A stretch of 64,000 nucleotides of DNA from Yoonia sp. GTDB lineage: Bacteria; Pseudomonadota; Alphaproteobacteria; Rhodobacterales; Rhodobacteraceae. Made by a program: the position numbers and the translations under genes. The DNA lies in assembly GCA_029250945.1 (NCBI GenBank), contig JAQXEG010000009.1, forward strand, positions 203,211-267,210, read 5' to 3'. Within the stretch, counting starts at the first letter, position 1. The number at the start of each line of letters is the position of its first letter. Of this stretch, positions 10,817-21,498 are shown one piece after another. The notes under the pieces are model-generated. The model searched no databases. It had not been told where the DNA came from and saw nothing but the letters and a program-made list of their open reading frames with translations.

Positions 10817-10920
10817 ATCCTCCTGTTTGCGATCCCGTTAGTATAGCAGAGCCGGACAAGTTTGCCTTGATCTGCGTCAATTGCCTTGTCAGGGGGCAAT
10901 GACCACCCCATATCCAGCTT

Positions 10921-11610
10921 ATGTTACGTTTCGCACCTATTTTTATCGCGCTGGCCTACGGGATTGCGATGTATCGCTTTTCTGTGTGGCGGACGTCCAA
11001 GGAACTTGATGCGCGCTCGACCGAATTGGCCGATCCAGTGTTGTTGTCGCTGTGCAAGGACATGGCAGCCGCGCTCGACCTGCCGCGGATCAAGGTGCAT
11101 ATCTACGAGATTGAACCGGTCAACGGCCTTGCCGCGCCCGACGGGCGGATTTTCATCACGCGCGGGTTTTTCAACAAATACCGCGCAGGTGAGGTGACGG
11201 CTGCCGAGCTGGCCTCTGTGATCGCGCATGAATTGGGGCATGTGGCCTTAGGTCATTCGCGCCGCCGCATGATTGATTTCTCGGGCCAAAACGCGATGCG
11301 TACAGCCTTGGCGATGGTGCTTGGGCGCTTCATCCCCGGCATCGGCCCGTTGCTTGCCAGTGCGCTAATGTCGCTGCTGGCCGCCCGCCTGTCCCGCACG
11401 GACGAACATGAGGCGGATGCCTATGCCTCTGCGCTGTTGATCAAAGCTGGGCTGGGAACCGCGCCGCAAATCTCACTGTTTGAAAAGCTGGAAAACCTGA
11501 CCGGTGCGCGTGGGGCCACGACACCCGCGTGGGTCATGAGCCACCCCAAGACGGCGGAACGCATCGCGGCGATTTCCAAAAATGACGCCAAATGGACGGG
11601 TCAGGACTAG
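10921..11610 (+). CDS. M48 family metalloprotease
   Basis: HELGHVALGHSRRRM (HExxH) and DEHEADAYA motif. Confidence 0.9.
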   Translation: MLRFAPIFIALAYGIAMYRFSVWRTSKELDARSTELADPVLLSLCKDMAAALDLPRIKVHIYEIEPVNGLAAPDGRIFITRGFFNKYRAGEVTAAELASVIAHELGHVALGHSRRRMIDFSGQNAMRTALAMVLGRFIPGIGPLLASALMSLLAARLSRTDEHEADAYASALLIKAGLGTAPQISLFEKLENLTGARGATTPAWVMSHPKTAERIAAISKNDAKWTGQD

Positions 11611-11616
11611 TAGGGT

Positions 11617-12171
11617 TTAACCCTGATTGAGCAGCTCAAGCGCCTTACCAAACCGGGGCAACCGCGCCTTTTTCATCAACGATCTTTGGGTCCAGTCCGC
11701 CCCGCCCATCGCTTGCGCAGTGGCGAGCACGCCGTCTGCGACAGCCTGCATCGCGTCAGGGTCTTCGCCCAGCATACGGCAGCAGAACAAATCAGGATTG
11801 ATGCGCGCCAGCCCTTCCTCGGCCAAGGTATTGCTTGGAAAATCCTTGTTATTCATCGTCATAATGCCATCGCATGATCCTGCAACAGCGGCCGCCAGCA
11901 CGTGAATATCATCCGGATCAGGCAGCCAAAGCCGTTGGATCAGCCCGTCATGTACAGGCACAATCGCACGCGGGAACGTGACGCCCAGCATAGCGATTTC
12001 GCCACGTGCGAACACCTCGGCTGCGGCGTCAATCTTGCGCGTTGCCCGCGCCCATTCTTCTAGGATGCGGTCCGACCAGCGCGACTCAAACAAACCGTGC
12101 TTAGCGGCACCAAGCACCACCTCGCGCATCACAGTCGGATACAGGACGCAAGCGTCGATCAGCACCCTCAT
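11617..12171 (-). CDS. PIN domain-containing protein
   Basis: MRVLIDACVLYP..WLPDPDDIHVLAAAVAGSCDGIMTMNNKDFP acidic PIN residues. Confidence 0.8.
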   Translation of the reverse strand: MRVLIDACVLYPTVMREVVLGAAKHGLFESRWSDRILEEWARATRKIDAAAEVFARGEIAMLGVTFPRAIVPVHDGLIQRLWLPDPDDIHVLAAAVAGSCDGIMTMNNKDFPSNTLAEEGLARINPDLFCCRMLGEDPDAMQAVADGVLATAQAMGGADWTQRSLMKKARLPRFGKALELLNQG

Positions 12172-13364
12172 AGGCGGAAGAAGACCGCCTTGAGGTAACC
12201 GCTTTCGGCCAGATGTGGCATCAGCGGATGGTCAGGGCCAGCGTATCCGTTGTGGATCACTTGGGACCGGCGCCCTGCCCGTCCAATGCCGCGCGCAGAT
12301 GCATTGCGGAATTTCGTCAGATCAGCGGCATGGGAACATGAACACACGCCCAAATAGCCGCTGTCCTTAACCAAACCAGCCGCCAGCCGCGCCACACGTT
12401 CATAGGCGCGAAGCCCCGCGTCCAGCGATTTGCGGCCCGGTGCGAATGCGGGCGGATCACAGATCACCACGTCAAATTGCGCACCTTCTTCGGCCAATGC
12501 CTCGAGCGTGGCGAATGCGTCGCCTTTGCGGGTCGTGAATTTATCCGACACGCCCATCGCCGCGGCACCTTCTTCGGCCAAGGCAAGCGCGGGGGCTGAA
12601 CCGTCAACGGCCAGCACCGACGCAGCACCGCCAGCAAGCGCGGCAAGGCCAAAGCCGCCGACATGGGAAAATACATCCAGAACAGTCGCATCCTTGGACA
12701 GACCCGCCGCAAAGGCGTGGTTGGGACGTTGATCAAAAAACAGACCGGTTTTCTGGCCACCCATGACGTCGGCCATGTAGGTGGCGCCGTTCATGGGCAC
12801 GGAGATTGGGGCGGTTGGGGCTGTGCCGCGCATCACTTCGGTCTTCTCGATCAGACCTTCCAAGGTGCGCGCACGACCTGTGCCGTTCATAATCACGGTT
12901 GTGACGCCAGTGACCGCCATCAACGCATCGACAAGTATGTCGATCATCGCATCCGCATAGGCCGCATTCGGCTGCACAACAGCCACATCGCCGAACCGGT
13001 CAACGACAACACCGGGCAGACCGTCGGCCTCTGCATGGATTAGCCGGTAGAACGGATCAGGATACAGGCGGGCGCGGTGCGCCAAGGCACGGGCGAATTT
13101 CGCCTCAAACCACGCCTGATCGATGGGGGTATCCACATCACGTTCCAGCATACGGCAGAAAATCTTGCTTGCTGGGTTCACAGCCACCAGCCCCATGGGG
13201 CGGCGGTCTGAGTCTTCCAGAATGGCGATGGTTCCGGCAGTGATCGCCTTTGTGCGGCGGTCAGTGACGACTTCGTTGGCATAAACCCAAGGGAAACCGT
13301 GACGGATGGCACGGGCATCACCTTTGGGATTTAGGCGAACAACGGAAAAAGAGGGCTGGTTCAT
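12168..13364 (-). CDS. Class I SAM-dependent rRNA (cytosine-C5-)methyltransferase, RlmI-like
   Basis: PUA-like N-terminus (GFPWVYANEV), TGLFFDQRPNHAF, VLDVFSHVGGFGLAAL, VICDPPAFAPGRK. Confidence 0.9.
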   Translation of the reverse strand: MNQPSFSVVRLNPKGDARAIRHGFPWVYANEVVTDRRTKAITAGTIAILEDSDRRPMGLVAVNPASKIFCRMLERDVDTPIDQAWFEAKFARALAHRARLYPDPFYRLIHAEADGLPGVVVDRFGDVAVVQPNAAYADAMIDILVDALMAVTGVTTVIMNGTGRARTLEGLIEKTEVMRGTAPTAPISVPMNGATYMADVMGGQKTGLFFDQRPNHAFAAGLSKDATVLDVFSHVGGFGLAALAGGAASVLAVDGSAPALALAEEGAAAMGVSDKFTTRKGDAFATLEALAEEGAQFDVVICDPPAFAPGRKSLDAGLRAYERVARLAAGLVKDSGYLGVCSCSHAADLTKFRNASARGIGRAGRRSQVIHNGYAGPDHPLMPHLAESGYLKAVFFRL

Positions 13365-13403
13365 ACCAGCCCTCTTAGTCGCAAACCATTTGATTTAAAA
13401 GTC

Positions 13404-14006
13404 TTAGATCACAAAGGATCCGGTCAATTCATCCTTGAACACTTGGGTCAGGAAATCAGTAACGCGCACCTTTTCCGTCTGGCCAAGCTGTTCCTGCATC
13501 AGGGCAGCAATACCACCCGGTGCAGACAGGTCCGCCTCGATCAGGCGTGGTTCTTCAATGATCTCACCAATCACCGCATTACGCACAGACATGTTAAAGA
13601 CGATGTTATACACCCCCCCGACAGAAAAGCGGGTCCGCTCTGTCACGCCGTGGAAACGCACCAGCTGAAAATCGACAACAACAGGAATGTCGCCTGTCAG
13701 CCGGTCCTGATTACGGGTCGTCGCGGTCTGGAACATGGCCGCAACCTGTTCGACACGGTCCCCTACGGGATCGCCGCGCCAAACGACATCAGCATTCGGG
13801 TAATAAGAATTCGCTTCAGAAACCGTCAGCTCGTCAGAGGCCGAGAATTTCATGTCTTCGATCTGATAGGACCGCGCAATCTCGCGTGTCTCGACACCGA
13901 ATGCAGGCACGTCAATCGGCGCGTTGCGCGATACCGTGTCAACACTTGCGCAGCCAGCGACACCCAAACCAAGAACCGAAACCGTTAATACTTTCAACAT
14001 TTTCAT
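13404..14006 (-). CDS. Putative lipoprotein
   Basis: MKMLKVLTVSVLGLGVAGCASVDT: lipobox-type signal peptide. Confidence 0.7.
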   Translation of the reverse strand: MKMLKVLTVSVLGLGVAGCASVDTVSRNAPIDVPAFGVETREIARSYQIEDMKFSASDELTVSEANSYYPNADVVWRGDPVGDRVEQVAAMFQTATTRNQDRLTGDIPVVVDFQLVRFHGVTERTRFSVGGVYNIVFNMSVRNAVIGEIIEEPRLIEADLSAPGGIAALMQEQLGQTEKVRVTDFLTQVFKDELTGSFVI

Positions 14007-14181
14007 TTCATCACCTCTGGGCCTTCGCCCTTATCTTTCCCAAATCACCTTTTGCGGGTTAAACATTGGTTAACCAAGCAACTGGGGCAGAAATGTGTTC
14101 AAATGAGGCAATTGCAGGGTCAATTCGTGAAACCCGACGATTGTGGGCCAAACCGTTATCAAAAAGACTCAGTTCTGAATT

Positions 14182-14193
14182 GTTAGCGCTAAC
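14182..14193. promoter_or_regulatory. LacI-type palindromic operator candidate upstream of edd
   Basis: Perfect 12-bp palindrome GTTAGCGCTAAC about 45 bp upstream of the edd start. Confidence 0.5.
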
Positions 14194-14235
14194 CATTCGT
14201 GCTAGATCGCATACAAGCGAAAATCGGAGGCAACA

Positions 14236-16041
14236 GTGGCACTCAATAAAACCATTCAAATTGTGACAGACCGCATTCGGGCGCGTTCTGAACAGGCCCG
14301 TGGCACGTATCTGGATCGGATGGCTGCCGCCGCCGAAGAAGGCCCGCGGCGCGCCCATCTGACATGCGGCAACCAAGCCCACGCCTACGCCCCCATGGGG
14401 GACGATAAGGGCGCGCTTGCCGCCGCGCAGGCCCCCAATATCGGCATCATCACCGCCTATAATGACATGTTGTCCGCCCACCAACCGTTTGAGCATTACC
14501 CCAATCTAATCCGCCAGACCGCCCGCGAAAACGGTGGCACGGCGCAAGTTGCGGGCGGCGTGCCCGCCATGTGTGACGGCGTCACCCAAGGGCAGACGGG
14601 CATGGAATTGTCGCTATTTTCGCGCGATGTGATCGCCATGGCGGCTGGTATCGGCCTGTCCCACAACGTCTTTGACAGCGCGATCTATCTTGGGGTCTGC
14701 GATAAAATCGTGCCCGGTTTGATCATCGCAGCGGCGACCTTCGGCTATATCCCCGGCGTGTTTATCCCTGCCGGTCCAATGACATCCGGTCTGCCAAATG
14801 ATCAAAAAGCCAAGGTGCGTCAGCAATTCGCGACGGGCGAAGTTGGGCGCGACGCATTGATGGCTGCCGAAATGGCAAGCTATCATGGCGCAGGCACCTG
14901 CACATTCTATGGCACCGCCAACACCAACCAAATGTTGATGGAATTCATGGGGCTGCACCTGCCCGGCGCGTCATTTGTAAACCCTGGTGAAGGTCTGCGG
15001 CAGGCGTTGACCGTCGCTGGCACCAAAACCGCCCTCGGCAATAGTGCACTTGGCGATACATATCGCCCTGTCAGCCAAATTCTGGATGAAAAGGCATTCG
15101 TGAACGGCCTTGTCGGGCTGATGGCCACGGGGGGGTCCACGAATCTTGTGCTGCACTTGCCCGCAATGGCCCGTGCCGCCGGTGTGATCCTTGATCTTGA
15201 GGATTTTTCGGACCTGTCGCAGGTCGTACCGTTGATGGCCAAAGTTTATCCAAATGGCCTTGCTGATGTGAACCATTTTCACGCGGCCGGTGGCCTTGGC
15301 TTCCTGATCGGCGAATTGCTTGACGCGGGGCTGCTGCATGACGACACCCACACGATCGTGGGACAAGGTTTGCGCGACTACACCCAAGAGCCGCAGCTGC
15401 AAGTCAACACCGCGATCTGGGTTCCCGGCACTAAGGTGTCGTTGAACGAGAAAATCCTGCGTCCCGCATCCAATCCGTTCAATCCGCACGGTGGCCTGAC
15501 CCAACTGTCCGGCAACCTTGGGCGCGGCGTGATCAAAACCTCTGCCGTGGCCGAGGAACGCCATATAATTGAGGCACCCGCCCGCGTGTTCCACACCCAG
15601 CACGCGGTCAAGGCTGCGTTCCAAGCGGGCGAGCTGACGACAGACACCGTTGTTGTCGTGCGCTTCCAAGGGCCGAAATCCAACGGCATGCCCGAACTCC
15701 ACAGCCTGACACCAACCTTGGCCGTGATGCAGGACCGCGGGCTAAAGGTGGCGCTGGTCACCGACGGGCGTATGTCGGGCGCATCCGGCAAGGTGCCATC
15801 CGCGATCCACGTCTGCCCAGAGGCCGCCGATGGCGGACCGCTTGCCTTGATCCAAGATGGCGACATCATCCGGCTGGACGCAACGGCAGGTACAATTGAC
15901 TTGATTGACGTCGACCTTGCTGCCCGCACCCCTGCTGTCGCCGACCTGACCGGGAACGGCAACGGAGTTGGGCGTGAATTGTTCGACGTCTTCCGCCAGA
16001 ATGTCGGCCAAGCCGCCGATGGCGCAGGCACCTGTATCTAA
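14236..16041 (+). CDS. edd: Phosphogluconate dehydratase
   Basis: Full-length IlvD/Edd-family ORF (601 aa): [30 protein letters not shown]; followed by eda. Confidence 0.95.
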   Translation: MALNKTIQIVTDRIRARSEQARGTYLDRMAAAAEEGPRRAHLTCGNQAHAYAPMGDDKGALAAAQAPNIGIITAYNDMLSAHQPFEHYPNLIRQTARENGGTAQVAGGVPAMCDGVTQGQTGMELSLFSRDVIAMAAGIGLSHNVFDSAIYLGVCDKIVPGLIIAAATFGYIPGVFIPAGPMTSGLPNDQKAKVRQQFATGEVGRDALMAAEMASYHGAGTCTFYGTANTNQMLMEFMGLHLPGASFVNPGEGLRQALTVAGTKTALGNSALGDTYRPVSQILDEKAFVNGLVGLMATGGSTNLVLHLPAMARAAGVILDLEDFSDLSQVVPLMAKVYPNGLADVNHFHAAGGLGFLIGELLDAGLLHDDTHTIVGQGLRDYTQEPQLQVNTAIWVPGTKVSLNEKILRPASNPFNPHGGLTQLSGNLGRGVIKTSAVAEERHIIEAPARVFHTQHAVKAAFQAGELTTDTVVVVRFQGPKSNGMPELHSLTPTLAVMQDRGLKVALVTDGRMSGASGKVPSAIHVCPEAADGGPLALIQDGDIIRLDATAGTIDLIDVDLAARTPAVADLTGNGNGVGRELFDVFRQNVGQAADGAGTCI

Positions 16042-16102
16042 CCCATTCTTCCGAGCATAAATATGCCTGCCGGAGGCATAAAATCGTTTAAGGACTGAAA
16101 CT

Positions 16103-16744
16103 ATGACACCCGAAACTGCATCCCAGAAATCACGCGACCTGTGCCTGATGGCCCCTGTCATCCCCGTACTGGTCGTTGATGACGCGGCCCATGCCGTGCC
16201 TTTGGCCACAGCCCTTGTCGCAGGCGGTTTGCCTGTGCTTGAGGTAACGTTGCGCACGGATGCTGCCCTCGAGGTGATCCGCGAGATGGCTAGCGTTGCT
16301 GGTGGCATTGTCGGCGCGGGCACGCTGCTGACACCCAAAGACGTGGAAATGGCCAGGGCGGCGGGCGCCACATTCGGCGTATCCCCCGGTGCGACCGATC
16401 TGATCCTTGATGCGTGCGAGGCCAATGATCTACCCCTGCTGCCCGGCACCGCCACCGCATCAGAGGCGATGCGCCTGCTTGAACGCGGCTACACCGTGCA
16501 AAAATTTTTTCCCGCCGCCGCAAACGGCGGCGCGCCCGCGCTCAAGGCAATCGGCGCGCCTATTCCGCAAGTCAGCTTTTGCCCGACAGGCGGCGTGAGC
16601 CTGAAGAACGCCAATGATTACCTGTCGTTGTCCAACACGCTTTGCGTTGGTGGGTCTTGGGTCGCACCCAAGGACAAGGTCATCGCAGGTGATTGGGACG
16701 GGATCACCGCATTGGCTGCAGAGGCCGCAGCCCTCCCGCGCTAG
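16103..16744 (+). CDS. eda: 2-dehydro-3-deoxyphosphogluconate aldolase
   Basis: [63 protein letters not shown]. Confidence 0.95.
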   Translation: MTPETASQKSRDLCLMAPVIPVLVVDDAAHAVPLATALVAGGLPVLEVTLRTDAALEVIREMASVAGGIVGAGTLLTPKDVEMARAAGATFGVSPGATDLILDACEANDLPLLPGTATASEAMRLLERGYTVQKFFPAAANGGAPALKAIGAPIPQVSFCPTGGVSLKNANDYLSLSNTLCVGGSWVAPKDKVIAGDWDGITALAAEAAALPR

Positions 16745-17010
16745 TCAACCACACGCGCGGCCCGCCCACCCCGCCTACGGGCAGTGGGCTGCGCATCCAA
16801 TGCCTCGCGCAATGTGATGGTCATCGGATGATCGGCGGGCTGATCTGCATACGCGGCCAACAATTCCATGATCGCTGGACGCGGATCGCCGCCATGCCCC
16901 AAGGCCCAATCCAGAAACACCGTTCGGCATTGTCCCAGATCAATGCCGTCGATGCGAAACGCCTCTTGGATCAACCCGCGCGGGTCGTTGGGGTCGTCAG
17001 TTCGCGGCAT
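16741..17010 (-). CDS. Hypothetical protein overlapping the 3' end of glnE
   Basis: Open frame MPRTDDPNDPRGLIQEAFRIDGIDLGQCRTVFLDWALGH; same strand and overlapping glnE. Confidence 0.65.
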   Translation of the reverse strand: MPRTDDPNDPRGLIQEAFRIDGIDLGQCRTVFLDWALGHGGDPRPAIMELLAAYADQPADHPMTITLREALDAQPTARRRGGRAARVVD

Positions 17011-19780
17011 CACGCAATCCTTCTTGTGCAAGGCGCGCGGTGATCACCGCATCCGCCCTTTGGGCCACTGTTTCGATGGCAGCGGCCAAATCATCCAATG
17101 TTGCAAACCCCGCCTCGCGCAGGACAAGATCCCGCCCACCCTGCCCCAACGCATCGGGATCAAGCGGACCACCTGTCAACAATCGCGACACGGCTTGCAA
17201 GCGCCAGAAAAGCCCTGCGGCGTCCGCGACTGCGCTTGCGTCTGCGGCATTCAACCACCCGTGCGCGACACCGGCGGCCAATTGATCGGCTGTCTCGCGT
17301 GCGGGGCTGCCTGATCGCAGGGCTGCGGCCTGACAAATCAGCTCTGCGTCTTGCAAACGGCCCGCCCCGATCTTGGCATCCCAAGGACCATCGGGCGATT
17401 TCGCCTGCGCAATCTTGGCCCGCATTTCCGCCAGATCAGATCGCAAATTTGGGGCCGTCTGCTTTTGGATCAACAGCGTTCGACGGAACTGTTCGATCTG
17501 CGCGATCAGCGTGACATCGCCTGCAATGGGCCGCGCACGGGTCAGCGCCAGATGCTCCCATGTCCAGGCCTCATGCATTTGATAGGTTTCGAACGCCTCA
17601 AGCGACGTGGCAACCGGCCCTGCCCGCCCTGAGGGACGCAAACGCATATCAACCTCATACAGCCGCCCTTCGGCCATGGGGGCGGTTAATGCTGTGACAA
17701 GCGCTTGGGTCAGGCGCGCAAAATAGGGCCGCGTCGACAAGGGGCGCGGCCCGTCCGATGCATCAACGCCTTGGGCATCGTAAATCACGATCAGATCAAG
17801 ATCAGACACCGCATTCAATCGTCCCGCGCCAAGGCTGCCCATACCAAGGATCGTGGCCCCACGCCCCGGTTGATCCCCGTGCTTGCACGCAAATTCCGCC
17901 ACAACAACTGGCCACATCGCGGCCAGAACCGCGCTGGCCAGATCGGCATATTGCCGCCCTGCGGTATCGGCATCAATCAGCCCGCGCAAATAGTGCACGC
18001 CGATCCGGAAATGCCATTCCTTGCCCCAGACACGCGCGGCGAGCAGCTGCGCCTCATAATCAGACGCTGCCCCCAACACCCCTCCCAAATCGGCTGTCAG
18101 TGCTGCCGTCGCCGGCCAATCATCGAAAAATGCACCACCGAGCACCGCATCCAGAACCCCGGCGTTACGCGACAGATACACGGACAGCGCGGGCGAAGTG
18201 GCGGCGATATCGACAATCAATTGCGTCAGCTGCGGATTAGCCTCGAACAGTGCAAACAGTTGCACACCAGCGGGCAAGCCACCCAAGAACCCGTCGAATT
18301 GCAGCAAAGCCTCATCGGGTTTTGCGGCCGCCTGCAACCGCGTCAGGATTTCAGGCAAGATACGCCGAAAAATTTCCTCTGCACGATCGGATCGTAGCGC
18401 GGGATAGGTTTGCCAACGGGCGGTAATATTCGTGCCCCAGCTTGCATCCACAGCTTTGGGCGCATCAGGGGCAAAAAAGCCTTCGGTGGTGGTGTGCACA
18501 TCCTCTAGCCGGTCGCGAAGCGCGGTGCGCAAGGCATTGGTATCCATTCCCATCATCGCAGCCAACCGCGCAAACCCTTCTGGCGATTTCGGCAGGCTAT
18601 GGGTCTGGGCATCGTTCACCATTTGTAGGCGATGCTCCACTTCTCGGTGGAAAACATAATGGTCATAAAGCTTTGCACTGGTATCTTCAGGGATCCAATC
18701 CGCTGCAGCAATGGCCGCGAGCCCGCCTTTTGTGGTGCGTTCGCGCAATGTTTCGTCGCGTCCACCGGCGATTAATTGGCGGGTTTGGGTGAAAAACTCA
18801 ATCTCGCGGATACCGCCGCGGCCCAGCTTCATATTATGGTTTTCCAGCGTCATCTTGCCGCCCAACCCCTTATGATCGCGGATCCGCAATCGCATATCAT
18901 GGGCGTCCTGAATGGCCGCAAAATCCAGATGTTTGCGCCAAACAAACGGGCGCAGCGTGCGCAAGAACCGCGTCCCCGCTGCAATATCACCGGCACAGGC
19001 GCGCGCCTTGATAAATGCCGCCCGTTCCCATGTGCGCCCCAGACTTTCGTAATACCGCTCAGCCACTTCGGTGCTGATACAGACGGGCGTGGACGACGCA
19101 TCGGGCCGCAGCCGCAGATCGGTGCGGAATACGTACCCTTCTGCGGTCACTTCGGCCAATATGGCGGTCATTTTGCGTGTCACGCGGATGAACGCGGCAC
19201 GGGCGTCGTGATAGTCGTCGGGGTCAAACCGCGTTTCATCAAACAGGCAGATCAGATCAATGTCAGAGGAATAATTCAGCTCCCCCGCGCCCATTTTGCC
19301 CATGGCCAGCACGATCATACCGCCCGCATCGGCGACATCAACGGCGGTCATACCCGGTAATTTGCCACGTTTAATTTCCGCCGCGACAAGCGCCTTGATC
19401 GCCACATCAACGGCGCGGTCGGCAAAGTCGGTCAGCGCGCCAGTCACGGCTTCCAGCGGCCAGACTCCACCTAAATCGGCCAGCCCTGCGAGCAACGCCA
19501 CACGCCGCTTGGCTTGGCGCAATGCATCGGGCAATGCGTCCAGCGTGACTGATCCTAGATCATCCAACAGCATCGCAAGCGCCGCCTCTGGGTCATCCAT
19601 CGCGGGCACGATCCATGTCGCTTCTTTGCGCATCAGGCCCCGCAAATAGGGGCTGCATCCGGCAGCACCAGTGAACAAGGGCACCAGAACAGGATCTAAA
19701 CCGTCCAAGGCGGCCGCCTCTGCCCCCATGTCGGGGTCATACGGAAAAATGGTACGGGTCAGGCGTTGGGCGAATGTCAT
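16997..19780 (-). CDS. glnE: Bifunctional glutamine synthetase adenylyltransferase/deadenylase
   Basis: 927 aa; two nucleotidyltransferase domains (MGKMGAGELNYSSDIDLICLFD and LGMGSLGAGRLNAVSDLDLIVIYD). Confidence 0.95.
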   Translation of the reverse strand: MTFAQRLTRTIFPYDPDMGAEAAALDGLDPVLVPLFTGAAGCSPYLRGLMRKEATWIVPAMDDPEAALAMLLDDLGSVTLDALPDALRQAKRRVALLAGLADLGGVWPLEAVTGALTDFADRAVDVAIKALVAAEIKRGKLPGMTAVDVADAGGMIVLAMGKMGAGELNYSSDIDLICLFDETRFDPDDYHDARAAFIRVTRKMTAILAEVTAEGYVFRTDLRLRPDASSTPVCISTEVAERYYESLGRTWERAAFIKARACAGDIAAGTRFLRTLRPFVWRKHLDFAAIQDAHDMRLRIRDHKGLGGKMTLENHNMKLGRGGIREIEFFTQTRQLIAGGRDETLRERTTKGGLAAIAAADWIPEDTSAKLYDHYVFHREVEHRLQMVNDAQTHSLPKSPEGFARLAAMMGMDTNALRTALRDRLEDVHTTTEGFFAPDAPKAVDASWGTNITARWQTYPALRSDRAEEIFRRILPEILTRLQAAAKPDEALLQFDGFLGGLPAGVQLFALFEANPQLTQLIVDIAATSPALSVYLSRNAGVLDAVLGGAFFDDWPATAALTADLGGVLGAASDYEAQLLAARVWGKEWHFRIGVHYLRGLIDADTAGRQYADLASAVLAAMWPVVVAEFACKHGDQPGRGATILGMGSLGAGRLNAVSDLDLIVIYDAQGVDASDGPRPLSTRPYFARLTQALVTALTAPMAEGRLYEVDMRLRPSGRAGPVATSLEAFETYQMHEAWTWEHLALTRARPIAGDVTLIAQIEQFRRTLLIQKQTAPNLRSDLAEMRAKIAQAKSPDGPWDAKIGAGRLQDAELICQAAALRSGSPARETADQLAAGVAHGWLNAADASAVADAAGLFWRLQAVSRLLTGGPLDPDALGQGGRDLVLREAGFATLDDLAAAIETVAQRADAVITARLAQEGLRDAAN

Positions 19781-19861
19781 AGTGCATAGTGTGCAGCCTA
19801 TCTGGGCTGGTCAACGGGGCAGACATGGATATTGTCACAAATGCAATAAGGAACACCCACC

Positions 19862-20341
19862 ATGAGCAAAAGCCTGAAACGTGTGCAAGCCGCGCTGACC
19901 GGAGCCGGGGTCGCCACCGAGGTGCTAGAGATGTCCTCAGAGACGCGCACAGCCCAGCAAGCCGCTGATGCCGCAGATTGCGCGCTTGATCAGATTGCCA
20001 AGTCGATCATTGTGGCGGGGGCAGACACAGGCGCGATCTATTTGTTCATCACGGCGGGCGGCAATCAGGTTAATATGACCCGCGCCGCGGCCCTTGCAGG
20101 TGAGCCATTGGACAGAGCCGACGCACAGGCCGTGCGGTCCCACACAGGATTTGCCATCGGCGGGGTGGCCCCCATCGGGCACCTGTCCCCTGTGCGCACA
20201 TTTATGGACCATCGGTTGATGGATTTCCCGAAAATCTATGGCGCCGCAGGCACCCCACGGCATATTTTCGGCATTAGCCCCAATAAGCTGGTAGAAATCT
20301 CAAACAGCCAAATATCTGATTTTGCTTCTTTAAAAAAGTAA
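19862..20341 (+). CDS. YbaK/EbsC-family aminoacyl-tRNA deacylase-like protein
   Basis: QIAKSIIVAGADTGAIYLFITAGGNQVN..TGFAIGGVAPIGH. Confidence 0.88.
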   Translation: MSKSLKRVQAALTGAGVATEVLEMSSETRTAQQAADAADCALDQIAKSIIVAGADTGAIYLFITAGGNQVNMTRAAALAGEPLDRADAQAVRSHTGFAIGGVAPIGHLSPVRTFMDHRLMDFPKIYGAAGTPRHIFGISPNKLVEISNSQISDFASLKK

Positions 20342-20418
20342 ATGTAAAAAACATTCACATTCATCCTTGCAATACACTGGCGGACCTCCGATATCGGTAA
20401 TGTGAAAAGAATTCACAT
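20342..20418. promoter_or_regulatory. Twin inverted-repeat operators ATGTRAA-N5-TTCACAT flanking a putative promoter
   Basis: Copy 1 at 20342-20360 (ATGTAAA-AAACA-TTCACAT, one mismatch); copy 2 at 20400-20418 (ATGTGAA-AAGAA-TTCACAT, perfect arms). Confidence 0.55.
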
Positions 20419-20446
20419 GAGCCAAACCAAGCTAGGAGCAACGACA

Positions 20447-20893
20447 ATGAACATCGCAACCGCAACATCAACAGCCCCGATCAGCCTGACCACGCCACGT
20501 CCCGGCTTTTTCGCTCGTACAGAAAACTGGCTGGATGAGCGCGGTAAAGGCGCATGGATTGCCGCCATAGTGCTGGGGTTCATCTTTGTCTGGCCCGTTG
20601 GCCTTGCCCTTCTTGCCTATATGATCTGGAGCAAACGTATGTTTAGCAAATCCCATTCTTGCAGCCCCCGTCGCAGCCATCGCCACGCTATGATGGCATC
20701 CTCCGGCAACACCGCATTTGATGCCTATAAGGCCGACACATTGCGCCGCCTTGAGGAGGAGCAGAACAACTTTGAATCCTTCCTTGAACGTCTGCGCGAT
20801 GCCAAAGACAAGGCAGAGTTTGATCAGTTCATGGATGATCGTGCAAACAATGGCACAGAACCATCTGACGACGCGGCAGACGAACCGGCCTAA
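20447..20893 (+). CDS. DUF2852-like membrane protein
   Basis: KGAWIAAIVLGFIFVWPVGLALLAYMIWSKRM.. followed by an acidic coiled region; AGGAGC upstream of ATG 20447. Confidence 0.75.
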   Translation: MNIATATSTAPISLTTPRPGFFARTENWLDERGKGAWIAAIVLGFIFVWPVGLALLAYMIWSKRMFSKSHSCSPRRSHRHAMMASSGNTAFDAYKADTLRRLEEEQNNFESFLERLRDAKDKAEFDQFMDDRANNGTEPSDDAADEPA

Positions 20894-20970
20894 CCTCCTC
20901 CTCTCCCCAAGGCCGGTAACCCTGATCCGTCAGGGTCACCATTCCACAAACGACAACCGAAAGTGATCCG

Positions 20971-21423
20971 ATGACTGCCCAACCGATGTACCTTGGCCTG
21001 CCTGGCCCTGCGACGAAACCAGCGTTCTACGATGGTGTTTTGATCAAGCGCCTTTTGGCTTGAGTGATTGATACTGTTGTTATCATCGTGATGTGCGCCC
21101 TGATCCTTCCGTTTACGCTGTTCCTTGGCGTGTTTGTCTTTCCGTTCCTGATGCTTGTCGTCGGCTTCTTTTACCGCTGGTTCACCATTGCGGGGCGATC
21201 ATCGACTTGGGGTATGCGCATGATAGGGATTGAGCTGCGCGATGGCGACGGCATGCGGTATCAATCCAAAATGGCGCTGAAACACACCGCCGCGTACACA
21301 GTCTGCGTCATCTTTGCCCCGCTTCAACTGGTATCCGCCATTGCCATGTGCCTGAGCGACCGCAAACAGGGTCTGCCAGACATCTTGCTGGGCACAACAG
21401 CGCTTAACCGTCCGGCGGTTTGA
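20971..21423 (+). pseudogene. RDD family protein with in-frame TGA
   Basis: ATG 20971: MTAQPMYLGLPGPATKPAFYDGVLIKRLLA*VIDTVVIIV..; TGA at 21061-21063 sits at the position of a likely Trp, same frame continues to 21423. Confidence 0.75.
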
Positions 21424-21498
21424 CCCGCTACAAATGGGGGGCTTGTGTTTACGGGGCCTTGGTCTAGGCTTCGTGAACACTTTTAACCCGAGTACTCC

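Noticed and set aside
11617-12171. PIN-domain protein as a toxin-antitoxin module
   Set aside because: No small antitoxin ORF adjacent; directly followed by the rRNA methyltransferase, so it is more likely a standalone PIN-family protein.
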